In this document: one piece after another, positions 8,632 to 16,970 of the stretch
How positions within the stretch are numbered: the stretch's first letter is position 1
Layout: each line of letters starts with the position of its first letter
From: DATMRS01 sp035566015
Lineage (GTDB): Bacteria > Pseudomonadota > Alphaproteobacteria > Sphingomonadales > Sphingomonadaceae
Direction of reading: 5' to 3'
DNA length: 64,000 bases
Assembly (NCBI GenBank): GCA_035566015.1
Contig: DATMRS010000023.1
Location: 124,001 to 188,000, forward strand
Translations under genes and position numbers: made by a program
Notes under the pieces: model-generated
Database searches by the model: none
Told to the model about the DNA's origin: nothing
The model's input: the letters and a program-made list of their open reading frames with translations, nothing else

Positions 8632-9503
8632 CAGCCCGAGCCCATGCCGTAGGGCACCATGTTCAGCACGACCTCGATCTGCGCGATCCTGCCGCGCCGG
8701 ATCTTGAACATCTCGCAAATCTGCCAGGAGAAAGGCTGTCGCACGCCGATCGGCACCGTCCGGCCATCGGTCAGCCGCGCTTCATGGATGGTGCCGGCAT
8801 GATCGAGGAACGGAAAGCTCACGACCACGCCACGCGCGACATCGACCAGCGGGTAACGCCGTTCGCGGATGCGCGTCACGAAGATGAAATAGCCGAGCGC
8901 AAACTGCCCCGCCGGGCCAAGCGCGTAGAAAGGGGGTTCGCCCGGCTTGTCGAATTCTGGCGCCTGCGTCGCGAAGACACCGTTGTCGAGCCGCCGGCAT
9001 CCATCCTCGAACGGCGCGATATGGCGTCCGTCATTCCGCTCCAGCGTATCGAAATAGGAGCCCGCGACCGCGATCAGATCCTCGCGCGAGGCCCGCTCCG
9101 CCTCCGGCTCGATTTGGGTCCAGAGCGCGGCGGGGGCGCCCATCGCTTCCAGGTTGGCGGGCCCGTCCTTGTAGAACAGGATGTCCGAGCGTGACACGAC
9201 CATCTCGGCCTCGGCGATCAGCCCGTCTCGCACGCCCAGCCGGATGCCGGCGATGACCGGCAGATCGTTTTCGCGCAGCACCGTGGTCAGCACGACGGCG
9301 CCGGTTTCCGGTTCGGCCACGACATGCAGATATTTTCCGCGTGCGCTCGCGGTTCCCCACAGCCCGTCGCCGATCGCCAGCGTCTGGCCATTTTCGGTCA
9401 ACCGGAAGTCGCTGTGGAGCGGCAGCGTGCCGGGATCGCGTGCGACGAGGGCATCGAGGTACAGTTCGGCGAGTTTCTCAAGCGCGGACGCATCGGCGGC
9501 CAT
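8628..9503 (-). CDS. Double NTF2-like protein, paralogue C
   Basis: This 291-residue family member has YLDALVARDPGTLPL, FRLTENGQ and GLWGTA in the first half, YFDTLERNDG and CRRLDNG in the second, then RERRYPLVD and a terminal PYGMGSGW. The residue before the invariant Cys is Gly (EDGC) where most copies have Asp. The ATG at 9503 is preceded by GGGAGATCG. It is the first gene of a two-gene transcript with the MFS permease, which overlaps it by four bases. The coupling suggests that the protein acts on a compound handled by that permease. Confidence 0.87.
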   Translation of the reverse strand: MAADASALEKLAELYLDALVARDPGTLPLHSDFRLTENGQTLAIGDGLWGTASARGKYLHVVAEPETGAVVLTTVLRENDLPVIAGIRLGVRDGLIAEAEMVVSRSDILFYKDGPANLEAMGAPAALWTQIEPEAERASREDLIAVAGSYFDTLERNDGRHIAPFEDGCRRLDNGVFATQAPEFDKPGEPPFYALGPAGQFALGYFIFVTRIRERRYPLVDVARGVVVSFPFLDHAGTIHEARLTDGRTVPIGVRQPFSWQICEMFKIRRGRIAQIEVVLNMVPYGMGSGW

Positions 9504-9533
9504 GGCGATCTCCCATTGGATCGGGCGAAGAAG

Positions 9534-9562
9534 AATGGACTGTCCCAATTGGGACTTGTCAA
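9534..9562 (-). promoter_or_regulatory. Sigma70-type promoter with MarR-type dyad, site A
   Basis: On the minus strand, TTGACA (9557-9562) and TCCATT (9534-9539) are 17 bases apart. The spacer contains the perfect 14-bp palindrome GTCCCAATTGGGAC (9542-9555). A repressor bound there would block RNA polymerase directly. The site sits in the 55-bp gap upstream of paralogue C and slightly overlaps the stop of paralogue D. Confidence 0.72.
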
Positions 9563-10452
9563 GTGGTGCGCCCATGTTGCGGCGCGGGCCAGCCCGGATG
9601 CTGGCCGAACGGCAGGATGACGCCGATCGCCTCGATACGCCGGAACGCACCGGCCTCGAACTTGAAGATCTCGGCGATCTCGAACGTCGAAGGGGCCAGC
9701 GCATAGGGCGGCATCGGCACCCTGTCCCCGGTCGGCGCGATAAAATGCGTGATCGCGCCGGGGTGCTGGAACCCGAAAAAGCCGACCACGACACCCGTCC
9801 GCTCATTGGCGATGACGTAGCGGCGCGGCGAGACGCGCTCGATGAAGCTCCACATGCGCGTCGCGAATTGCGCACGGATATCAAGGGCGTAGCCATGGAA
9901 GCGCCCGGCCACGAAATCCTCGGTGCGATCGGGGATGCTGGTCGACTGGCTGCCATTTTCGCGCCGGACGCAATCCGGATGGAAACGCAGATCGAACGCA
10001 TCCGATTGCTCGACCCCGTCGAAATAGCGGTCCACCAGCGCGATCATGTCCGCCTGCGGCGTTCGCTGCTCGGGGGGCACTTCCGTCGTGAAGACGGGGT
10101 CGGCCACGCCCATCGTTTCGGCGCCGGCGCGCCCGCGTGCAACCAGCGCCTCCGCTTCGACGATGCGGTCCGCCTCGATCCTGAGCCGCAGCGCGAATAT
10201 CGCCGGTGCCTCATGCTCGGTGATGCTGGCGAGGAGGCAGACCGCATTCCTCGCCGGATCGGCAACGCGGATATCATAGTCGCCCAGTCCGCTGAACGTG
10301 CCCCAAAGCCCCTGCCCGAACGCGATCTCGTTGGTGTTTTCAGTATAACGCGCGCCCGAAGCGAGCGGGAGCCGGGAGGGGTCATGCGCCGCCAATGCCG
10401 CGATGTAGGATTCGATAAAGGTCAGCAGATGCTGCTCAGCCGGCGTATCCAT
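9559..10452 (-). CDS. Double NTF2-like protein, paralogue D
   Basis: At 297 residues this is the most divergent of the seven copies. It keeps YIAALAAHDPSRLPL, RYTENTN, GLWGTF, YFDGVEQSD and CVRRENG. It has SPRRYVIAN in place of the usual RDRRYPIVD, and it ends PFGQHPGW plus an eight-residue tail. The start at 10452 lies seven bases after the stop of paralogue E, with a GAGAGGG ribosome site, so E and D are probably translated from one message. The altered RRY segment could mean a different substrate. It is the last gene of the E-F-D transcript driven from site B. Confidence 0.83.
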   Translation of the reverse strand: MDTPAEQHLLTFIESYIAALAAHDPSRLPLASGARYTENTNEIAFGQGLWGTFSGLGDYDIRVADPARNAVCLLASITEHEAPAIFALRLRIEADRIVEAEALVARGRAGAETMGVADPVFTTEVPPEQRTPQADMIALVDRYFDGVEQSDAFDLRFHPDCVRRENGSQSTSIPDRTEDFVAGRFHGYALDIRAQFATRMWSFIERVSPRRYVIANERTGVVVGFFGFQHPGAITHFIAPTGDRVPMPPYALAPSTFEIAEIFKFEAGAFRRIEAIGVILPFGQHPGWPAPQHGRTT

Positions 10453-10459
10453 GGCCCTC

Positions 10460-11347
10460 TCAACCCTCCCCGTCCGCCAGCCACGCGCTGCGGCTGCGGT
10501 AAGGCAACATGATATAGGCGACTTCGATGCCCGCTATTTCGCCTGCGCGGATCTTGAAGAGGTAATAGAGCAACGCCGAACTCGGCGACAGCGCCTCCTT
10601 CGGCATAGCGAGCTGGCTTCCGTCGGGACGCGTTATCACCAGATCGTCGGCGGGATGATCGAACATCACGATCGCGGCGACCAGCCCCCGCTCCCTATCG
10701 ACGATGGGGTAGCGGCGATCCCGGATGCGTTTGATGTAATGGAAGAAGCCGCTGCTGATCTGGTCCGCGGGGTTCTGGCCGGCAAGCGTCTCGGTATAGA
10801 TCGTTCGTTCGTCGATATCGTGCGTGCCCGTGACGCGGACGCCGTTCTCGACCCGATGACAATCGGCCGAAAAGGGGATGATCGCCCCGTCGTCCCGCTC
10901 GATCCCCTCAAAATAGAGATCGGCGGCGCGGATCATGTCCGCGCGCGACAGGCGCTCTTCCGGGGGCAGGGCTTGCAGGAAGAGCGGGCGTGGCTCGGTA
11001 AGCCGGTCGGGCGCGAACAAGGCCCCCATCCGGCGGACGACGATCGTCTCCAACTCGGTGACAAGGCCGTTCTCCAGGGCGATGCGCGCGGCGAGGATCG
11101 TCTTCTGGCCATTCTCCGGAAGGACGGCGAACAGGCCGACCGCGCCGCTCGCGCTGTCCACAAAGGGAAAGCGATAGGTGATGGGGCCGCCCGCCGTCCG
11201 CCACAAGCCGCTGTCGATCGGCAAGGATTGTCCGTTTTCGGAAAAGCGTACGTTCGCCGAAAGCGGCAGCCGGCCCGGATCCCGTGCCACGAGAGCATCA
11301 AGGTAGAGATCGGCGAGATCGCCCGCGAATATGTCGCGCCCGGTCAT
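10460..11347 (-). CDS. Double NTF2-like protein, paralogue E
   Basis: This 295-residue member carries YLDALVARDPGRLPL, RFSENGQ, GLWRTAGG, YFEGIERDDG, CHRVENG, RDRRYPIVD and a degenerate C-terminus PYRSRSAW where most copies have PYGxxSGW. It starts at an ATG whose ATGA overlaps the stop of paralogue F (11344-11346). It has no signal peptide or membrane segment. The order F, E, D behind one divergent promoter suggests that the three proteins are made together. They could be subunits of a hetero-oligomer or successive enzymes. Confidence 0.85.
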   Translation of the reverse strand: MTGRDIFAGDLADLYLDALVARDPGRLPLSANVRFSENGQSLPIDSGLWRTAGGPITYRFPFVDSASGAVGLFAVLPENGQKTILAARIALENGLVTELETIVVRRMGALFAPDRLTEPRPLFLQALPPEERLSRADMIRAADLYFEGIERDDGAIIPFSADCHRVENGVRVTGTHDIDERTIYTETLAGQNPADQISSGFFHYIKRIRDRRYPIVDRERGLVAAIVMFDHPADDLVITRPDGSQLAMPKEALSPSSALLYYLFKIRAGEIAGIEVAYIMLPYRSRSAWLADGEG

Positions 11348-12240
11348 TGCGCCGCTCCTTCCGCGGGCGCCCAGCCGCTGGGCATTCCAAAGGGGATGGT
11401 GAGCAGGACCGCCTCGATCTCATGGATGCGCCCGTCGACGATCTTGAACAGCTCGCCGATCAGGAAACCCATGGGCTGCGCGTACAGGCCGGAGATTTCG
11501 TGCACGCTGCCGTCACGATAGGTGATGAACCGTTCGTCGGCCGCATGCTCGAAGATGACCGAGGAGAAAACGAGCTGCGCCTCCTCATCGACGATCAGAT
11601 GGCGGCAGTCGCGCACATTGGTAATCATGGCCGCGAAGCCGGTATCGAACTGCTCACGCACGGTCATGTGGAAGATCGCGCCGTCGCGGTCGGGATTGTT
11701 TGTGGCGCGCAGGCCGTTTTCATGGCGCTGGCAGTGGTCATCGACGAGGAGCCTCGCGCCGTCATTGTTCCGCAATCCCTCGAAATAGCGGTTGGCGATG
11801 TCCACCAGCTCGGCCCGGCTACGACGCTTTTCGGGCTCTACCGCGACGAGGAGACGTTCGCGCGGCATGGGCACATTGTCGGGCACGAAGAGCATTTCGG
11901 TCGGGCGCGCGACGATCATCTCGATCTCGCGAATGGCGGCGCCCTCGAACCGCAACCGCAACGAAAGAACCACCGGATGATCGTTCTCGATCGCCCGCGC
12001 GATCGTGCCAGCCTGCCCTGTCGCCGGATCGGCGAAGTCGTGGATGTGATCGACGGGGCCGCCGGCCGTAGCCCACAAGCCTTCGCCGAAGGAAAGCGTC
12101 TGACCGTTCTCGGTAATGCGCAACCCTTTGGCGAGCGTAAGCCGCGACGCATCCCGTTCGGCCAGGGCGCGGCAGAACAGGTCCAGACGCTGGATCAACG
12201 CCGCCCTTTCTGGCGATTGATCCGCACTCTGATCGCTCAT
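11344..12240 (-). CDS. Double NTF2-like protein, paralogue F
   Basis: This 298-residue member is the first gene of the transcript that diverges from marR. Visible family signatures are FCRALAERDASRLTL, RITENGQ, GLWATAGG, YFEGLRNNDG, CQRHENG, a weakened RDCRHLIVD and PFGMPSGW followed by a nine-residue tail. A His residue replaces the Asp next to the invariant Cys (DDHC). The start at 12240 lies 30 bp from the -10 region of the dyad promoter at 12270-12299. The reaction is unknown. Confidence 0.85.
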   Translation of the reverse strand: MSDQSADQSPERAALIQRLDLFCRALAERDASRLTLAKGLRITENGQTLSFGEGLWATAGGPVDHIHDFADPATGQAGTIARAIENDHPVVLSLRLRFEGAAIREIEMIVARPTEMLFVPDNVPMPRERLLVAVEPEKRRSRAELVDIANRYFEGLRNNDGARLLVDDHCQRHENGLRATNNPDRDGAIFHMTVREQFDTGFAAMITNVRDCRHLIVDEEAQLVFSSVIFEHAADERFITYRDGSVHEISGLYAQPMGFLIGELFKIVDGRIHEIEAVLLTIPFGMPSGWAPAEGAAQ

Positions 12241-12269
12241 ACTGCTCTCTCCCCGACACGAGTTTCATG

Positions 12270-12299
12270 ATATTGGTCCCACTTGGGACTTTTTGTCAA
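12270..12299 (-). promoter_or_regulatory. Divergent promoter with MarR-type dyad, site B
   Basis: Minus-strand TTGACA (12294-12299) is followed 18 bases later by CAATAT (12270-12275). The near-perfect palindrome GTCCCACTTGGGAC occupies 12276-12289 in the spacer. It controls the F-E-D transcript. It lies 30 bp upstream of the chosen marR start, so it can also serve for autoregulation. Confidence 0.75.
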
Positions 12300-12319
12300 C
12301 AAGGGCGGAGAAGCACGAT

Positions 12320-12910
12320 ATGGCGCGTGAAGGCACGACGGGCGCTCTGGACGACATATCGGAGGATTTGCGCCGCCGCGTCCTGGGCGAGCATGGCGAC
12401 TGGTACGGCTTCCGCATGATCCTGATCGGCAATTATTACTCGGGCCAGATTTGGACTTTGCTGCAAAAGGAGTTCGGGCTGCTCCGGGATGAATTCGCGA
12501 TCCTCGCCAACCTGCACGATTATGGCCCCATGACCGCGAACGTCATCTGCGCGATGACCGGTCGGCCGAAGAACAGCGTCAGCCGCGGCGCGATCAAGCT
12601 GATACGCAACGGGATCGTCACGGCGGCGGAAGACAGCAGCGATCGGCGCCACACGATCCTGACGATCACGCCGGAGGGCGAGGCGCTTTTCCAGAAAGTG
12701 ATCCCCTTCTTCCGCGCGCGTGAAAAGGAGATGTTCGGATGCCTGACCCCGGCCGAAATCAAGAGCCTTGATGAAATATTGGCGAAGGTTCTCGAAAGCT
12801 GGCACGGCAGAACGCCCGAGCAGAAACGCATCACATCAAGGACTGTGCGCAGGTCGAAGCAAAAGCCGAAAGGCGAGCGACCAGACACGGTATCCGAAGA
12901 CCCGAGATGA
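12320..12910 (+). CDS. MarR family transcriptional regulator
   Basis: This 196-residue protein has a winged helix-turn-helix. Residues about 45-125 include FAILANLHDYGPMTANVICAM, then the recognition helix region KNSVSRGAIKLIRNGIV and the wing DSSDRRHTILTITPEGEAL. The last 35 residues are a basic Lys/Arg-rich tail. I preferred the ATG at 12320, which follows GGAG by nine bases, over an upstream TTG at 12293 that would lie inside the operator. MarR proteins usually repress divergent catabolic genes until a phenolic or aromatic ligand binds. The shared dyads at three promoters of this cluster fit that role, though the direct link is inferred. Confidence 0.92.
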   Translation: MAREGTTGALDDISEDLRRRVLGEHGDWYGFRMILIGNYYSGQIWTLLQKEFGLLRDEFAILANLHDYGPMTANVICAMTGRPKNSVSRGAIKLIRNGIVTAAEDSSDRRHTILTITPEGEALFQKVIPFFRAREKEMFGCLTPAEIKSLDEILAKVLESWHGRTPEQKRITSRTVRRSKQKPKGERPDTVSEDPR

Positions 12911-12951
12911 GCAGGTCTGTACCACGCAGCCGATTGCTCTAGATAGCAGCC

Positions 12952-13581
12952 ATGATGATCCGTCGCCTCGCTCAGCTCTACGCAGGGCTCTGCCTCTACG
13001 GCTTGTCCATGGCCATGATGGTTCGCTCCGATCTCGGGCTGAATCCCTGGGATGTTTTTCATCAGGGCGTGGGCGATCGCACCCCGCTCAGTTTCGGCAC
13101 CGTCGTCATCATCACCGGCGCGATCGTCCTTATGCTCTGGATTCCCCTCCGCCAGAAACCGGGTATCGGGACGATCAGCAACATGATCGTGATCGGTCTT
13201 GCTGCCGATGCCGCGCTCTGGCTCATTCCAGCCGCCGGATCGCTACCGATCCGCTGTGCCATGCTGGCCATCGGCATTTTTCTGAATGGCGTAGCCACCA
13301 GCACTTATATCGGCGTGGGGCTCGGCCCCGGCCCTCGGGACGGGCTGATGACAGGCTTGGCGGCTCGTACCGGATGGTCGATCCGGATCGTGCGCACGGG
13401 AATCGAAGTTACGGTGCTCGCATTGGGGTGGATGTTCGGCGGCACCGTCGGAATCGGCACGATCCTATATGCAATGACGATCGGGCCGATCGTCCACTGG
13501 ACCCTTCCTCTTTTCACGATGTCCCCCGCCAGGTCGGGCAGGGGACACCAAGGGGCCCGGGATGTCAGTGAATGTCGATGA
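12952..13581 (+). CDS. YczE/YitT-like integral membrane protein
   Basis: This 209-residue protein has about five membrane segments. It carries the family pattern GLGLNPWDVFHQGV-like (here RSDLGLNPWDVFHQGV, about residues 25-40) and GLGPGPRDGLMTGL (about 122-135), both typical of YczE-type membrane proteins. The molecular function of the family is unknown; some members are linked to antibiotic production or transport. It follows marR by 41 bp on the same strand, so it may be co-transcribed with it. The last 20 residues are polar and probably cytoplasmic. Confidence 0.85.
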   Translation: MMIRRLAQLYAGLCLYGLSMAMMVRSDLGLNPWDVFHQGVGDRTPLSFGTVVIITGAIVLMLWIPLRQKPGIGTISNMIVIGLAADAALWLIPAAGSLPIRCAMLAIGIFLNGVATSTYIGVGLGPGPRDGLMTGLAARTGWSIRIVRTGIEVTVLALGWMFGGTVGIGTILYAMTIGPIVHWTLPLFTMSPARSGRGHQGARDVSECR

Positions 13582-13642
13582 CGAGGTGCTCGCCGCAAGT
13601 CCGGACGGGAACGGCTTGCGATCCCCCGCAAATTGGTGATCG

Positions 13643-14938
13643 TCATGCCGTCAACTGCGCGGGGCAGATGATGCCGGTACATGCGCCGAAGCCGATCGCA
13701 ACATGGCCTTCCGCAATCGCCCGGCCGCGCAGCGTGAGCGTGTCGCCATCCTCCAGCCAGTTACGCTGCGTACCGTCGGGTAAATCGATAGGCGTACCGC
13801 CGCGCATCGTGATCTCGGCCAGGCAGGCGCGCGCACTCTCCGCCGCGCCGGATACGGTGCCGGTGGCGACAAGGTCCCCCGCCTCAAGCGGGGCGCCATT
13901 CGAGGCCTGATGCGCCACCATCTGGGCGAGCGTCCAGAACAGCTCCGCCAGATTCGTGTCGACAATGCGCTTCGACACGCCGGCGGCAGTCCCAAGATCG
14001 GCGACCAGTTCGACGTTGATCCCGCCTGCCGCCTGATCCTTCTCGTCGAGCAGATAGCCGGGCACCGCCGGCTCCTCACCCGTTCGCCCACGCGCCGCCA
14101 CGCGGAAGGGAGCGAGCGCCTCCATCGTGATGATCCAGGGGGAAATCGTCGTCAGAAAGCTTTTGCCGAGATGTGGGCCCAGGATCGATTCGAAAAACTG
14201 GATGCCGCGCGCCGACCAGTCGTTGACCAGACAGCAGCCGAACATCAGATCTTCGGCATCCGCAACGCTGATCGATCGTCCAAGCAGATTGCCCCCGCGC
14301 AGCCATACGCCGAATTCGAGCTCGAAATCGAGCATCGGCTCGGGACCGAACCGCACCTTGTTGCTGAACGGCGGATTTTCATATTGGCCGGTGGGGCGGA
14401 TTACCGGCGTGCCGCTCGGCCTTACCGAGCTTGCGCGCCCATTATAGGCGACCGGCAACGACATAGCGGCAAGCTTGGGCGTTGCGCCGCCCATGCGGCG
14501 AATATGATCGTATGAGGTACAGAAATCGGTGAACGCCGTGGGCCGCAGCGGCATGAGGAGCGTGGCGCCCGCGATCGGCACGAGGGTCGTGGCCAGCGCG
14601 GCCGGGTCCCCCGCCCCGCCGATCCGGAACAGGTCGGACAATTGCGCCCGCAGCGCGCTCAGCGACGCCGGCGCGCAGGCGAGAAGCGGCGCAAGCGACG
14701 GTCCGGCCGCGGCGCGCGCCGCCTCGGCCGCGGCTCCCGTCAGACCCCCCAACGACAGGAGGTGGGAAAGGTCGATGATCATGTCGCCCAGTGCGACACC
14801 GCCTCGGCCAGCGCCTTCCTGCACTCGAAAGACACCGAAGGGCAGATTCTGGATCGGGAAATCGGTATCGGGCGCATTGGCGCTTTCAACCCAGCTTCTG
14901 CGCGCCGGATCGTGAGTGGCGTTGAGTTCAATGGTCAT
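13643..14938 (-). CDS. fahA: Fumarylacetoacetase
   Basis: Fumarylacetoacetase hydrolyses 4-fumarylacetoacetate to fumarate and acetoacetate, the last step of the homogentisate pathway. The 431-residue length matches the family. The N-terminal SH3-like domain begins with SWVESANAPDTDFPIQNLPFG, which is diagnostic for FahA. The catalytic domain has LDFELEFGVWL and CCLVNDWSARGIQ with the acidic metal ligands. It is the last gene of a minus-strand operon with another FAH-family hydrolase, a D-2-hydroxyacid dehydrogenase and BKACE. No homogentisate dioxygenase or maleylacetoacetate isomerase is in the window, so it may act on a related acylpyruvate. Confidence 0.92.
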   Translation of the reverse strand: MTIELNATHDPARRSWVESANAPDTDFPIQNLPFGVFRVQEGAGRGGVALGDMIIDLSHLLSLGGLTGAAAEAARAAAGPSLAPLLACAPASLSALRAQLSDLFRIGGAGDPAALATTLVPIAGATLLMPLRPTAFTDFCTSYDHIRRMGGATPKLAAMSLPVAYNGRASSVRPSGTPVIRPTGQYENPPFSNKVRFGPEPMLDFELEFGVWLRGGNLLGRSISVADAEDLMFGCCLVNDWSARGIQFFESILGPHLGKSFLTTISPWIITMEALAPFRVAARGRTGEEPAVPGYLLDEKDQAAGGINVELVADLGTAAGVSKRIVDTNLAELFWTLAQMVAHQASNGAPLEAGDLVATGTVSGAAESARACLAEITMRGGTPIDLPDGTQRNWLEDGDTLTLRGRAIAEGHVAIGFGACTGIICPAQLTA

Positions 14939-14972
14939 GACGCGCGCGGCCTCGCGAGATCAAGGATGTGCC

Positions 14973-16004
14973 TCACCATTGGATCGGGAAGGGCCCGAAT
15001 GTAGGCGAACGGCCGTTTGCGTCTTCGGCTACCACCTTGTTGCGTTGGCGGCCGAGAAAGGTGATCTCGCTCTCGACCACATCCCCTGGACGGAGCCACC
15101 GATTGCCATTGACCCCGGCATTGCCCGGCGGCGATCCGGTGATGAGCAGATCGCCCGGCATCAGCCGGATGCGTTCGGACGCGTAGGACAGGAACTGCTC
15201 GGGCGAGAAGATCATGTCGCTGATCGGCCAATCCATCATCGACTGGCCGTTCACCTTGAGCTTGATGCGCACCTCGTCGCGATTGACGAAATGTTTCGGC
15301 ACGATGAAAGGGCCGAACGGCTTGAATCCCGGCTGATGCTTGCTGATCCAATCATAGCCGAACTTGATGTCCGCCCGGCGGAACTCGTCGACCGTGCCGA
15401 GATCGTTGACCATGACATAACCCGCGATCAGCCGATCTGCCTCCTCGGGGCGCACATAGCGTCCCGTGCCGGCGACAATCACGCCGAATTCCAGCTCCCA
15501 ATCGGGATGCTCGCCGATCAACGGCAATTCGATATCGTCATTGGCGCCGCTCAGTGAGGAATGGAGTCCCGTCCAGAAGAAGGGCATGCCCTCGCGCGCG
15601 CGGCGATCGACCTCGGCCAGATTACGCTGGAAGAAATCGGCGTCACTCTCCCCGGGCTTTCGATGCTCCTGGTTGAACTTGTTGTGCGTCATCATCTCGG
15701 CGACATGTTGCCGATAGTTTGAGCCGGCCCCGAGCAGATTGGGGCGGGCGATCGCGGGCAGACACTCGACCTCGGCGAAGTGCAGGCCGGTGTCGCCGCC
15801 ACGCGCGGCGATATCGGTCAGCCGGTCAAGCGCGCCCTCCCAGTCTTCGAATATGGCGTGGGTATCGGGATAGAGGCCGGAGAGATCGAATAGCGTACCG
15901 TCGGGCTGCACCAGCCCCGGAAAGGCTTTTCCCCTCATCTTTCGATAGGTGCCGATGCCGAAACTGCCGCGTGCAAGTCCGGTGGCGGGGTCGAAGTCGG
16001 TCAT
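14973..16004 (-). CDS. Fumarylacetoacetate hydrolase family protein (acylpyruvase-like)
   Basis: This 343-residue protein has the FAH catalytic fold at about residues 90-320. The cofactor-binding acidic residues are in HPDWELEFGVIV, and YVMVNDLGTVDEFR precedes a SKHQPGFKPFGPFIVP segment. The C-terminal part has the GDLLITGSPPGN motif typical of FAH-family acylpyruvate hydrolases and decarboxylases. Such enzymes cleave C-C bonds of 1,3-diketo or 2-oxo acids using Mg2+ or Mn2+. The ATG at 16004 follows GGAACCTCC-type purines weakly. It lies 34 bp upstream of fahA and 18 bp downstream of the dehydrogenase. Confidence 0.9.
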   Translation of the reverse strand: MTDFDPATGLARGSFGIGTYRKMRGKAFPGLVQPDGTLFDLSGLYPDTHAIFEDWEGALDRLTDIAARGGDTGLHFAEVECLPAIARPNLLGAGSNYRQHVAEMMTHNKFNQEHRKPGESDADFFQRNLAEVDRRAREGMPFFWTGLHSSLSGANDDIELPLIGEHPDWELEFGVIVAGTGRYVRPEEADRLIAGYVMVNDLGTVDEFRRADIKFGYDWISKHQPGFKPFGPFIVPKHFVNRDEVRIKLKVNGQSMMDWPISDMIFSPEQFLSYASERIRLMPGDLLITGSPPGNAGVNGNRWLRPGDVVESEITFLGRQRNKVVAEDANGRSPTFGPFPIQW

Positions 16005-16022
16005 GGAGGTTCCTTGCCGTCA

Positions 16023-16970
16023 TCAAAGCGGATCATCGACGGGCGTGAGGAGAGGTCCGCCCAGAAAATAGCGTTCGATATTGCCGCGGAGTTGCCCGAC
16101 CAGATCCTCGCCGGCTTCGTGCGTGAAGCCCGCCAGATGCGGGCTCAGCACCACGTTGGGCAGATCGCGCCAGCGCGTGGCCTCGGGCGGTTCCTTCACG
16201 AACACGTCAAGCGCGGCGCCGCCGATCGCGCCCGCGAGGAGCGCGGCGAGAAGGGCCTCCTCGTCGATCAGGAAGCCGCGCGAGACGTTGACAAGAATAG
16301 CGTCCGGACCAAGCGCGTGCAGCACCGCCGCGTCGATCTGCCCGGCACTTTCGGGCGTCGCGCGGCTCGCGATGAACAGGGCATCGCTCTGTTCCGCAAG
16401 CGCGATGAGGCTTTCCGCGCGCGGGAAGATCGCATCCGGCTTGTCGCGCGGCCCCCACCACGCCACCTCCATCTCGTGCGCAGCCAGGCGGGTGGCGATG
16501 GCGTGACCGATCCGGCCGAATCCCACGACCCCTGCGCGACGGCCCCGTAATGAGCGACGCGGTCTAACAGACTCGCGCCAGGCGCCGGCGCGGACAAGCC
16601 CGTCGGCGGCGAGCAAGCCGTGCCATAGCTCCAGAAACAGCGCGATCGCATGATCGGCCACGTCGTGGGCGTTGATGCCGGAACCCGTCGTCAGTGCGAT
16701 CCCCCGCGCGCGCAGCCGTCTAAGGTCGATCCCCGCATAGCCGGTGGAGAAACAGGCGACGAGCTTCAGCCGCGGCAGCGCATCCACGACGGCGTTCGGC
16801 AGGTCGCCGCCGCATGCCACCACCTCCACCTGTTCCGCCAACTCCCCGGGAAGGCCGCGCATCAGGGCGTCAGGCCCGATTATGTCGGCATCGATATCCA
16901 GCCCGTCGAGGCGATCGACGAGGAAGCGATCATGGATGAGGAGCGCCCGCCGCCGGCCCAAGCGGCTCAC
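16023..16970 (-). CDS. D-2-hydroxyacid dehydrogenase (glyoxylate/hydroxypyruvate reductase-like)
   Basis: This 315-residue NAD(P)-dependent enzyme reduces 2-oxo acids or oxidises D-2-hydroxyacids. The Rossmann motif is GVVGFGRIGHAIA at about residues 147-159. The catalytic trio is visible as Arg in FIASRATPES, Glu in LDVFVKEPP and His in VVLSPHLAG. The substrate loop has CFSTGYAGIDL. The GTG start at 16970 makes a GTGA overlap with the stop of the BKACE gene, so the two are coupled. In this operon it may interconvert a 2-oxo acid released by BKACE or by one of the FAH-family enzymes. Confidence 0.92.
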   Translation of the reverse strand: MSRLGRRRALLIHDRFLVDRLDGLDIDADIIGPDALMRGLPGELAEQVEVVACGGDLPNAVVDALPRLKLVACFSTGYAGIDLRRLRARGIALTTGSGINAHDVADHAIALFLELWHGLLAADGLVRAGAWRESVRPRRSLRGRRAGVVGFGRIGHAIATRLAAHEMEVAWWGPRDKPDAIFPRAESLIALAEQSDALFIASRATPESAGQIDAAVLHALGPDAILVNVSRGFLIDEEALLAALLAGAIGGAALDVFVKEPPEATRWRDLPNVVLSPHLAGFTHEAGEDLVGQLRGNIERYFLGGPLLTPVDDPL

